From Rhodococcus sp. CH91 (lineage in GTDB: Bacteria; Actinomycetota; Actinomycetes; Mycobacteriales; Mycobacteriaceae), in contig NZ_JAKFYR010000004.1 of the NCBI RefSeq assembly GCF_022554085.1, positions 124,001-188,000 on the forward strand: DNA of 64,000 nucleotides, in the 5' to 3' direction. The notes beneath the pieces were generated by a model. That model saw nothing but the letters and a program-made list of their open reading frames with translations. It did not search any database and was not told the origin of the DNA. Shown here piece by piece: positions 55,523-63,330 of this stretch. How positions within the stretch are numbered: position 1 is the first letter of the stretch; every line of letters begins with the position of its first letter. Made by a program: the position numbers and the translations under genes.

Positions 55523-56406
55523 CGACCAGCACCACCACACGCTGCGACGACCCCGTCGTGCTGAACCAGTGGTATCCGGTCTGTTCCGAACAGGAGGTCG
55601 CCGAGGCGGCCGTGTACACCCGCCTCCTCGGCGCCGACGTCGAATGCACCGTCGACGCCGACGGTGTGCCGACGGTGCGCGACGGGGACGACACTCTTCC
55701 GGTGCGACGCAGATACGGTTTCGTGTGGACCACTCTCGGCACTCCCGAGAAGGACGTCTTCACCATCGACGAGGCCGACGAGGCCGACCGGCGCTACGTG
55801 CCGTGCGGATGGATGACGCTCCGCTCGTCTCCCGGCCGGGTGGTGGAGAACTTCCTGGACATGGCGCACTTCCCGTTCGTGCACACAGGAATTCTCGGCG
55901 GCGAGGCGGCCACGGAGGTCGCGCGGTACACATGGGAGATCCGGCGGGAGACCGACGAGGTGTGGGCCACCGACTGCACCTTCTTCCAGCCGCAGATGTC
56001 CGCAGCCTCCGAGGGGTCGTTCGCGCACCTGACCTATCGGGTTCCGAACCCGTATCAGGTGATGCTGTACCGGATTTCGCCTGCAGACCCCACCCGTCTC
56101 GACGCGATCGCCCTGTTCGTCCAGCCGATCGACGAAACAGTTTGCCGCGCACAGCCGGTGATGTATCTCGTCGACCCGGATTCCTCGCACACCGAGCTGG
56201 TCCAGTTCGAGCAGGTGATCTTCCTGCAGGACCGCATCATCGTCGAGAATCAGCGGCCGCTGCTGCTCCCCCTCGATCCGCGCGACGAGATCCCGACCCG
56301 CGCCGACGCCTCCTCGGTCACCTACCGACGCTGGCTCAAGGCCAAAGGCCTGCGCTGGGGCGCCGTGCCGCTCCTGCCCGCCGGTACCCGAGGAGCAGAC
56401 GCGTGA
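55519..56406 (+). CDS. Rieske oxygenase catalytic subunit lacking its Rieske cluster segment
   Basis: A 295-residue homologue of VanA-type oxygenase alpha subunits. It starts like them (LNQWYPVCSEQEV), but the segment that normally holds CPHR and C-x-x-H is missing: residues about 40-62 jump from RLLGADVECTVD to PVRRRYGFVWTTLG. The mononuclear-iron site is intact: ENFLDMAHFPFVH (D114, H117, H122) and the later Asp in LQDRIIVENQ. Electrons must come from another polypeptide, most simply the stand-alone Rieske protein at 51591. GTG 55519 overlaps the GMC stop. Comparable arrangement: NdmC. Confidence 0.88.
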   Translation: MTTSTTTRCDDPVVLNQWYPVCSEQEVAEAAVYTRLLGADVECTVDADGVPTVRDGDDTLPVRRRYGFVWTTLGTPEKDVFTIDEADEADRRYVPCGWMTLRSSPGRVVENFLDMAHFPFVHTGILGGEAATEVARYTWEIRRETDEVWATDCTFFQPQMSAASEGSFAHLTYRVPNPYQVMLYRISPADPTRLDAIALFVQPIDETVCRAQPVMYLVDPDSSHTELVQFEQVIFLQDRIIVENQRPLLLPLDPRDEIPTRADASSVTYRRWLKAKGLRWGAVPLLPAGTRGADA

Positions 56407-57896
56407 CCACCGCAGCACTCCCCCGCCACTGCGCCGGCTTCCTCCGCACCGGGACGAAATCCCTGCTCGTCGACGGCCGCTGGATCCCCGGCTCGGGAGT
56501 CCCCTTCGAGACGGTCGATCCGGCGACCGACCTGCCGCTCGCCACACTCGCCTCGGCGGGACCGGACGAGGTGGATGCCGCTGTCACCGCGGCCCGCGGG
56601 GCCCTGCGGCAGGAGTGGGCGTCGTGCACTCCCGCGGCCCGGGCACGCGTGTTGTGGCGGATCGCGGAGGTGATCGACGCACACGCCGACGAACTCGCCG
56701 AACTCGAGAGCCTCGACCAGGGCAAGACCTGGGCCACCGCACGATTCGCGGAAATACCCTCGGCAGCAGAGCAGTTCCGCTACTACGCGGGCTGGGCGAC
56801 GAAGATCACCGGCATCACCGTGACACCGTCGATCACCTACGCGCCACCCGGGAAGAAGGTCCTCGCGCACACTGTCCGGGAACCGGTCGGTGTGGTGGCG
56901 GCGATCGTGCCCTGGAACTCCCCGTTGCTCATGGCGGCGATGAAGCTCGCCCCGGCACTCGCCGCCGGATGCACCGTCGTCCTCAAACCGGCCGAGGACA
57001 CCTCCCTCACCGCGCTTCGGCTCGGTGAACTGCTCGCGGAGACCGGGATCCCCGCCGGGGTCGTGAACATCGTGACCGGCGGCGGTGCGGTCGGACGCAT
57101 GCTGGCCGAGCATCCCGGCGTGGACAAGGTGACGTTCACCGGATCCACGGAGGTCGGCAGGAAGCTCGTCGCGTCGGCGGGAGCGGGCCGTCTCGCGCGA
57201 CTGACCCTCGAACTCGGCGGAAAGTCACCGGCCGTCGTGTTCGGCGACACCGATCTGCCCACGACGATCCCCGGCCTGGCCCGCGGCATCTTCGCCAACT
57301 GCGGACAGGTGTGCGTCGCCGGTTCGCGTGTCTATGCCGAGCGGCGCGTCTACGAGCAGGTGGTGGACGGCCTGGCCGCGGCGGCGAAGTCCTTGCGGCT
57401 CGGGCACGGTCTGGACGAGGACACCGATCAAGGTCCGCTGGTGAGCCGAAGGCACCGAGCGAGAGTGGCGTCCTACGTCGACGACGGTGCACGAGCGGGT
57501 GCGAGCATCGTGACCGGGGGCCGCATGGTGGGCGAGACGGGTAGCTTCTACGAGCCGACCGTCGTGGTCGACGCGGCGCCCGATCTGCCTCTGATGCGCG
57601 AGGAGATCTTCGGCCCGGTCGTGACCGTGACTCCCTTCGACGACCCCGGCGAAGTGATCGCGTGGGCGAACGACACCGACTACGGTCTCGCCGCGAGCGT
57701 GTGGACGTCGGATCTGTCGCGGGCCCACCGGGTGTCCGGCGCGATCCGCGCCGGCACCGTGTGGATCAACTGCCACTCGTACTTTTCTCCGGAGTTGGTC
57801 AAGGGTGGCCACAAGCAGTCGGGCTGGGGATACGAGAACGGTGCTGCGGGCCTGGAGAACTATCTCGAGACCAAGACCGTGTGCATGTCGGTCTGA
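56403..57896 (+). CDS. Aldehyde dehydrogenase
   Basis: A 497-residue NAD(P)+-dependent ALDH. Key motifs are PWNSPLLMAAMKLAPAL (cofactor site), FTGSTEVG, the Glu in LELGGKSP (about 263) and the nucleophile Cys in NCGQVCVAGSR (about 301), then EEIFGPVV. GTG 56403 overlaps the oxygenase stop. The 3' end overlaps the convergent 2OG oxygenase gene by 37 bp. It presumably oxidises an aldehyde made by the GMC or ThDP enzyme, or formaldehyde-like demethylation product. Confidence 0.92.
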   Translation: MTTAALPRHCAGFLRTGTKSLLVDGRWIPGSGVPFETVDPATDLPLATLASAGPDEVDAAVTAARGALRQEWASCTPAARARVLWRIAEVIDAHADELAELESLDQGKTWATARFAEIPSAAEQFRYYAGWATKITGITVTPSITYAPPGKKVLAHTVREPVGVVAAIVPWNSPLLMAAMKLAPALAAGCTVVLKPAEDTSLTALRLGELLAETGIPAGVVNIVTGGGAVGRMLAEHPGVDKVTFTGSTEVGRKLVASAGAGRLARLTLELGGKSPAVVFGDTDLPTTIPGLARGIFANCGQVCVAGSRVYAERRVYEQVVDGLAAAAKSLRLGHGLDEDTDQGPLVSRRHRARVASYVDDGARAGASIVTGGRMVGETGSFYEPTVVVDAAPDLPLMREEIFGPVVTVTPFDDPGEVIAWANDTDYGLAASVWTSDLSRAHRVSGAIRAGTVWINCHSYFSPELVKGGHKQSGWGYENGAAGLENYLETKTVCMSV

Positions 57897-58852
57897 GGGC
57901 CGGTGGGTGCCCCCAGATAGGCGTGCGTCGCACCGAACCGCGAGAGCATGTACTCCCCGGCACCGATCGGCGGGTAGATCGCATCCGTACCCGGCTCGAC
58001 ACAGCTGGGGATCGCCTCGATCACCGCACGGAAATTCGGGGCGACGAAGTACGGCAGCGAATATCTGTGTCCGGAGGTGGGATTGAGAACCCGGTGACGA
58101 GTGGAGACGTACCGGTGGTTGGTCCAGCGGGCGATCATGTCCCCGAGATTGACGACCAGGGCGTCGGGCGGGGTCACGACATCGATCCATCCGCCCTGCC
58201 GCGCGGCGACCTGCAACCCACCGATGTCGTCCTGGGCGAGCAACGTCAACGAGCCGTAATCGGTGTGGGCCGCGGCGCCCGGTGTGGTGTCGCCCTCGGG
58301 AACAGGCGGATAGTGCAGCATGCGCAGTGACGCGAGCGGGTCGGTGAACATCGGCACGAAGGCGTCGTCCTCGAGGCAGAGCGCACGCGCGAGACCGCGC
58401 ATGATGTGGGCGTTGATGTCCAGGCATGCTCTCGCGTAGTCGTCGGCAACGCTCCGGAAGTCGGGCATGAGCGAGGCCGGCCACTGCGTCGGGCCGTGCA
58501 GCGGGGTGCCCGCGACGACCTCGGGGTGATCGGCGGCACGGTCTCGGGTGATGTCGAGGGCCTCCTTGCCGTCCGCGCCTGCGGTGGGGTCGAGGATTTC
58601 GGTCTTCGGCGGCACGTAACCGCTGTGACAGGACGACTTCGCGATGGCGATCTCCATCTTCTCCTCGAAGGGGAGGGCGAAGAACCGGCGGGCCTGCTCC
58701 ATCGTCGCGGCACGGAGATCGGGATCGAGCCCGTGCCCGGTCACGACGAAGAAACCGAGGTCGGTACAGGCGGCGTCGAGCGCGTCGGCGACCGTGCGGG
58801 GATCGCTTCCGTCGCGCAACGGACGCAGATCGATGAGGGGCAGGGATTCCAT
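57860..58852 (-). CDS. 2OG-Fe(II)/isopenicillin N synthase-family oxygenase
   Basis: A 330-residue non-heme iron oxygenase. The N-terminal DIOX_N region (LGFFVVTGHGLDPDL) is followed by the jelly-roll iron site HTDYGS (H, D) and the distal His in STRHRVLNP, with RYSLP as the 2-oxoglutarate-binding RxS. ATG 58852. Related enzymes in purine pathways include 2OG-dependent xanthine/nucleoside dioxygenases, but the substrate is unknown. It points toward the Rieske operon and shares a motif with the importer promoter. Confidence 0.88.
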   Translation of the reverse strand: MESLPLIDLRPLRDGSDPRTVADALDAACTDLGFFVVTGHGLDPDLRAATMEQARRFFALPFEEKMEIAIAKSSCHSGYVPPKTEILDPTAGADGKEALDITRDRAADHPEVVAGTPLHGPTQWPASLMPDFRSVADDYARACLDINAHIMRGLARALCLEDDAFVPMFTDPLASLRMLHYPPVPEGDTTPGAAAHTDYGSLTLLAQDDIGGLQVAARQGGWIDVVTPPDALVVNLGDMIARWTNHRYVSTRHRVLNPTSGHRYSLPYFVAPNFRAVIEAIPSCVEPGTDAIYPPIGAGEYMLSRFGATHAYLGAPTGPQTDMHTVLVSR

Positions 58853-58878
58853 GCTGACTCCTGGGCGAGACGGGCGAT

Positions 58879-58894
58879 GTGATCGCTATAAGTT
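58879..58894 (-). promoter_or_regulatory. Candidate XRE-cupin operator, 2OG oxygenase promoter
   Basis: On the minus strand AACTTATAGCGATCAC, 26 bp before the start codon. It matches 13 of 16 bases of the site at 59649-59664, in the same orientation to its gene. Confidence 0.45.
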
Positions 58895-58955
58895 CATTCC
58901 TGCGATGCTGCCCGTCCGTCTCGATCACATGAGAACCGTGTTACGGGTTCGCCGG

Positions 58956-59570
58956 TCACCTGTTCTCCGGGCCCCGTTCCGTGCGCGCACCGACGCACAG
59001 CACCAGGCGCGCCGGATCCGGACCACGATGGCACCACTGCATCTCGGTTCCTGCGGCCGCGAACAGGCAGTCGCCCTCCCCGAGGCCGATCGGGGCCCGG
59101 CCCCGCACCTGCACCTCGAGGCGGCCGCCGATCATCACCATCACGAGATCGTCGGACCGCCGGAACCACCCGCCGACATCGTCGCCGGCTTCGATGACGT
59201 ACTGGTACACCTCGGTGATCGCACCGTTCCCCCGAGCCATCCACGTCACCGGAGCAGCCGGAGTCCCCGTCACCGCCCGCGCGACGCGCCCTTCCGCACG
59301 CACCACGAGTACGTCGGCCTCCGGCGCCGGATCCAGGAAATCGGAGGGTGAGCACCCGAGCGCATCCGCGATCTTGTACAGCGTCGCGAGCGAGGGCGCG
59401 TTGAGCCCGCGCTCGACCTGGCTCAGAAACGCCTGGCTGACCCCGGATCGCATCGCCAGCGATCGGGCGGTGAGCCCCTGCTGCCGCCGGACGTCGCGAA
59501 TGGCACGGCCCACTCGCGCGACCCGATCCTGTTCCGGCACTGCATTCTCCGTCCGCATCTCGGATCCCAT
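58956..59570 (-). CDS. XRE-family regulator with C-terminal cupin
   Basis: A 204-residue regulator: HTH_3 (IRDVRRQQGLTARSLAMRSGV, split RRQQGLTARSLAM, about residues 24-80, with SQAFLSQVERG) and a cupin_2 domain (EAGDDVGGWFRRSDDLVMVM to LGEGDCLFAAAG, about 127-190) that likely senses a small ligand. Two ATGs (59570, 59558) compete. It lies between the 2OG oxygenase (same strand) and the divergent importer operon; both flanking promoters share a motif, so it probably controls both. Confidence 0.88.
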   Translation of the reverse strand: MGSEMRTENAVPEQDRVARVGRAIRDVRRQQGLTARSLAMRSGVSQAFLSQVERGLNAPSLATLYKIADALGCSPSDFLDPAPEADVLVVRAEGRVARAVTGTPAAPVTWMARGNGAITEVYQYVIEAGDDVGGWFRRSDDLVMVMIGGRLEVQVRGRAPIGLGEGDCLFAAAGTEMQWCHRGPDPARLVLCVGARTERGPENR

Positions 59571-59648
59571 CCCTCCTGCCCGGCCCGAAACACAAACGTC
59601 ACGGATCCGACACGGCCGCTCAATTATGACCCTGGATCGTCTCGCGTT

Positions 59649-59664
59649 AACACATAGCGATTAC
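59649..59664 (+). promoter_or_regulatory. Candidate XRE-cupin operator, importer promoter
   Basis: AACACATAGCGATTAC, 16 bp before the importer start, in the XRE/ABC divergent gap. See the partner site at 58879-58894. Confidence 0.45.
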
Positions 59665-59680
59665 TCGGAAGGTCCACCGT

Positions 59681-61249
59681 ATGGTGACAGCAACTTCGCA
59701 CACGGGCAGCACCATCGGCTCGGCATCCGCAACACACGGCCCCGCCGAGGGCGTCGTGATGCGCGGTATCCACCGGTCGTTCGGAGACAACCACGTCCTC
59801 CGCGACGTCTCGCTGCACGTCCGGCCCGGCGAGGTCTACGCCCTGCTCGGAGAGAACGGTGCCGGCAAGTCGACGCTGATGCGCATCCTCACCGGCCTGC
59901 TCCCCCCGGACTCCGGCTCCGTGGAGGTCGACGGGAATACGCTCGCCGAGGGGGGAAACGACCGGATCGCCATGGTTCATCAGCATTTCATGCTCGTGCC
60001 CGGCATGACGGTCGCCGAGAACTTCCTGCTGGGTCGCACTCGCGGAGTCGTCGGGCGAAAGCAATTGCGGCGCACCGAATCGGAAATCTCCGCGCTTGCG
60101 GACGAGACCGGGCTCGCGTGCGATCCGGCAGCACGGGTGGAGACTCTGTCGGTGGGCGAGCAACAGCGGGTCGAGATCCTGCGCGCCCTGCATCTGGGCG
60201 CCGGATATCTACTGCTCGACGAACCCACCGCGAACCTCGCTCCCGCAGAGGTCCACTCCCTCCTCGCGCGGATCCGCAGCCTCGCCGCGGACCGCGGCGT
60301 CGGAATCGTGCTCATCACCCACCACCTCGAGGAGGTCCTCGAAGCCGCCGACCGGGTCGGTGTGCTGCGAGGCGGACAGCTCGTCGCCGAGAAGCCGATC
60401 CGGGACAGCGGAACCCCCGTCACCACTGCCGAACTCGCGCGCGACATGGTCGGACGCGATGTGGGACTGGGAATCCGCCGGGCCGCAACCGAACCACCCG
60501 GCGCCCGCATGCTCGAACTCGTCGGGGTGTCGGTACCCGGACAACTGCACGATGTGACCTTGCGCGTCGCAGCCGGGCAGCTCGTCGCGGTCGCCGGCGT
60601 GGAGGGCAACGGCCAGTCCGCGCTCGAGGACGTGCTCTCCGGCCTCGCCCCCGACGCCACCGGCGCGGTCTGCGTGGCCGAACGCGAGATCGACGCCTCC
60701 ACACCGCGCGCCGTGCGGGAGGTGGGGGTCGGCATCGTCCCTGCGGATCGCTATTCCCGCGGACTCGTCAAGTCGCTGGCGATCGACACCAATCTCGCCG
60801 TCGACAGCTACACCACCGCGCCGCTGGCACGCCGCTGGGGACGTTTGTCACGCAGCGCGATCCGCGCACGTGCCGAACGCATCATCGAGGCCCTTGCGGT
60901 GAAGGCACAGAGTCCGCGCACGCTCGCCGGAACCCTGTCCGGAGGTCATGCCCAGCGCGTGGTCCTCGGCCGTGTGCTCGACGGTGCCCCCCGCGTCCTC
61001 GTCGTCGCACAACCGACCCGCGGTCTCGACATCGGTGCGACCGAGTTCGTGTGGGACACCCTCGTCGAACACCGCTCACGGGGCGCCGCGATCCTGCTCG
61101 TCTCGTCCGATCTCGACGAGATCTGCAGTCTCGCCGACCGGGTCGTGGTGCTCTACCGCGGGCGTGTCGTCGCCGAGTTCGACGAGGGCCCGTTCGACCG
61201 GGAAGCCATCGGTTCTGCGATGGGTGGATTCCAGGAGGCCGCGGCATGA
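59681..61249 (+). CDS. Nucleoside-type ABC importer, double ATP-binding subunit (NupA/YufO-like)
   Basis: A 522-residue protein with two nucleotide-binding domains. NBD1 is canonical (GENGAGKST, LSVGEQQRVE, LLDEPTANL). NBD2 is degenerate: Walker A VEGNGQSAL and Walker B VLVVAQPTRG (DEP changed to AQP), with LSGGHAQR, the usual form for carbohydrate/nucleoside importers. ATG 59681. First gene of a four-gene operon (ATP-binding, two permeases, BMP lipoprotein), as in bacterial guanosine/nucleoside importers. Confidence 0.9.
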   Translation: MVTATSHTGSTIGSASATHGPAEGVVMRGIHRSFGDNHVLRDVSLHVRPGEVYALLGENGAGKSTLMRILTGLLPPDSGSVEVDGNTLAEGGNDRIAMVHQHFMLVPGMTVAENFLLGRTRGVVGRKQLRRTESEISALADETGLACDPAARVETLSVGEQQRVEILRALHLGAGYLLLDEPTANLAPAEVHSLLARIRSLAADRGVGIVLITHHLEEVLEAADRVGVLRGGQLVAEKPIRDSGTPVTTAELARDMVGRDVGLGIRRAATEPPGARMLELVGVSVPGQLHDVTLRVAAGQLVAVAGVEGNGQSALEDVLSGLAPDATGAVCVAEREIDASTPRAVREVGVGIVPADRYSRGLVKSLAIDTNLAVDSYTTAPLARRWGRLSRSAIRARAERIIEALAVKAQSPRTLAGTLSGGHAQRVVLGRVLDGAPRVLVVAQPTRGLDIGATEFVWDTLVEHRSRGAAILLVSSDLDEICSLADRVVVLYRGRVVAEFDEGPFDREAIGSAMGGFQEAAA

Positions 61250-62319
61250 GCACGGGCACCCTCATGCCCGCGACCACACCGGCCCCCGACCCCGTCGCAC
61301 CGCCGAGGTTGCGGCACGCCGCCGCCCTGGGAGTTCCCCTGCTCGCGGTGTTCGTCGGCCTCGCTGTCGGCGCCGTACTCATCCTGCTGGCCGGAGGCGA
61401 TCCCGGACAGGCGTACGCGACCATGCTGAACGCCGCTCTCGGCGGCGACACGCAACTCGGACGGCTGCTCACCGGGATGACCCCCCTGGTGCTCATGGGT
61501 CTGGGCTACGCGATCGCGTACCGGACCGGCTTCATCACCATCGGCGCGCAGGGGCACTACGACGTCGGCGCGATCACGGCCGCCGCCGTCGTGCTCAGCA
61601 TGCCGCTGGGAACCGGCTGGGTCGCGATACCGGTCGTGGCGGTGACCGCCGCCGCGGCCGGCGCCTGCATCGGTGGCATCGCGGGTGTGCTGAAGGCACG
61701 GCTCGGGGTGAACGAGATCATCTCCTCGTTGATGCTCAACTACCTCGTCTTCTACGCACTGGCGTGGGCCGTGCGCAAACCCCTCGCCAATCCCAACGGC
61801 TTCACCCCGGAATCCGAGCGGATTCCGGACTGGGCCGTGCTCGCGACGATCCCCGGCACCCGCATCCACATCGGTGTGTTCGTGGCCGTTGCCGCCGTGC
61901 CGCTCGTCTGGTGGCTCATGCGCTCCACCCGGTTCGGCTTCGCCTCGCAGATCGTCGGGGAAAGCCCCACCGTCGCAGCGGCGAACGGCATCTCCGTCGG
62001 CCGCACCATCGTCACCTCGGCGCTCGTCAGCGGTGCCCTGGGCGGCATCGCCGGTGCCATCATGCTGGTGGGCAGTGAGTTCCGCCTCTCCCTCGCGGTG
62101 TCCTCCGGGATCGGCTTCACCGCCATCGTGGTGGCACTGCTCGGGAGGCGTAATCCGTTCGGCATCGTGCTCGCCGCAGCCCTGGTCTCCGGTCTGACGC
62201 TCGGCAGCCAGGCCGTCCAGCGCACCCAGGAGATCCCCGCATCCATCGGCACCGTCGTGCAGGCCGTGATGATCCTGACGGTGCTGCTCGCCAACCGATT
62301 CGTGGAGCGTGCGCGATGA
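61246..62319 (+). CDS. ABC importer permease 1 (NupB/YufP-like)
   Basis: A 357-residue integral membrane protein of the BPD_transp_2 family, about nine helices. The family signature GFITIGAQGHYDVGAI (about residues 92-107) and GVNEIISSLMLNYL are typical of nucleoside importer permeases. ATG 61246 overlaps the ATP-binding gene's stop; its own stop overlaps the second permease. Confidence 0.9.
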   Translation: MSTGTLMPATTPAPDPVAPPRLRHAAALGVPLLAVFVGLAVGAVLILLAGGDPGQAYATMLNAALGGDTQLGRLLTGMTPLVLMGLGYAIAYRTGFITIGAQGHYDVGAITAAAVVLSMPLGTGWVAIPVVAVTAAAAGACIGGIAGVLKARLGVNEIISSLMLNYLVFYALAWAVRKPLANPNGFTPESERIPDWAVLATIPGTRIHIGVFVAVAAVPLVWWLMRSTRFGFASQIVGESPTVAAANGISVGRTIVTSALVSGALGGIAGAIMLVGSEFRLSLAVSSGIGFTAIVVALLGRRNPFGIVLAAALVSGLTLGSQAVQRTQEIPASIGTVVQAVMILTVLLANRFVERAR

Positions 62320-63278
62320 ACTGGTCCGACGTCCTGGGCGTGAGCGCACTCGTTCCCTTGCTCACCGCAGCCCTTCGCCTCGCCGTTCCGATCATCCTCG
62401 CCGCGGCCGGCGCCTGCCTCGCCGAACGATCCGGTCTGATGAACCTCGGCATCGAGGGCCAGATGATGGTGGGCGCGGTCACGGCGTTCGTGACCGTCCA
62501 CGCCACCGGGCAACCGATGCTCGGCGCGCTCGCCGGCGCCGCTGCGGGCCTGGCGACCGCCGCCGTCGTCGGCTACCTGACGATCACGATGGCCGTCGAT
62601 CAGATCATCACCGGAATCTCGGTGGTCATCCTCGGCACCGGTCTCGCATCCTTCCTGTATCTGCAGGTCTTCGGCCTGACCGGGACTCCTCCGCGAATCC
62701 AGGGCAGTACGCCGCTCGACATCCCGGTGCTGTCCGACATCCCGGTGCTGGGACCGATCCTGTTCTCCCAGTCCCCACTCGTCTATCTGGCCCTGGCATC
62801 GGTCGTCGCCCTGTGGTGGATCCTGTCCCGCACGGCCTTCGGCCTGTCGATCCGGGCGGCCGGCGAGAGCCCGGACGCCGCCGACTCCGTCGGCGTCTCC
62901 GTTCCCCGGACCCGGTGGCTCACCCTGCTGATCTCCGGCGCCGCGGCCGGTGCGGCCGGTGCGCTCGTCATCGACGGTCTGGGCTTCTTCCAGGACGGCA
63001 TCACCGGGGGTCGCGGTTGGATCGCGCTCGGCGTCGTGATCCTGGCACGCTGGAATCCTCTCGGCGCCGTGGCCGGTGGTTTCATGTTCGGACTCGTCGA
63101 CGCCTTCCAGCTGCGCGTGCAGGCGGCCTCGGGCGGCCAGGCCACCTCGGTGCCGTACGAGCTGTTCCAGGCGATGCCCTACGTCGTGACCCTGCTCGCC
63201 GTGGTCGCGACCACCGTGTGGTTCTCCCGCAACACCGCCCCCACGGCGCTGGGCGTCCCCTTCGTTCCCGCCAAATAG
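62316..63278 (+). CDS. ABC importer permease 2 (NupC/YufQ-like)
   Basis: A 320-residue BPD_transp_2 permease, about eight to nine helices. LMNLGIEGQMMVGAV (about residues 43-57) is the family signature, followed by VDQIITGISVVILGTGL. ATG 62316 (ATGA overlap). It forms the channel with permease 1. Confidence 0.9.
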   Translation: MNWSDVLGVSALVPLLTAALRLAVPIILAAAGACLAERSGLMNLGIEGQMMVGAVTAFVTVHATGQPMLGALAGAAAGLATAAVVGYLTITMAVDQIITGISVVILGTGLASFLYLQVFGLTGTPPRIQGSTPLDIPVLSDIPVLGPILFSQSPLVYLALASVVALWWILSRTAFGLSIRAAGESPDAADSVGVSVPRTRWLTLLISGAAAGAAGALVIDGLGFFQDGITGGRGWIALGVVILARWNPLGAVAGGFMFGLVDAFQLRVQAASGGQATSVPYELFQAMPYVVTLLAVVATTVWFSRNTAPTALGVPFVPAK

Positions 63279-63292
63279 CTGTTCCCACTCGG

Positions 63293-63310
63293 GGCTCGCA
63301 CGTGCGAGCC
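63293..63310. promoter_or_regulatory. Perfect 18-bp palindrome between permease and binding-protein genes
   Basis: GGCTCGCACGTGCGAGCC, 20 bp before the lipoprotein start. It may fold in mRNA to set the higher dose of binding protein relative to permeases, or be an operator. Confidence 0.45.
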
Positions 63311-63330
63311 GTCTCTCGGAGGAGAAATAC

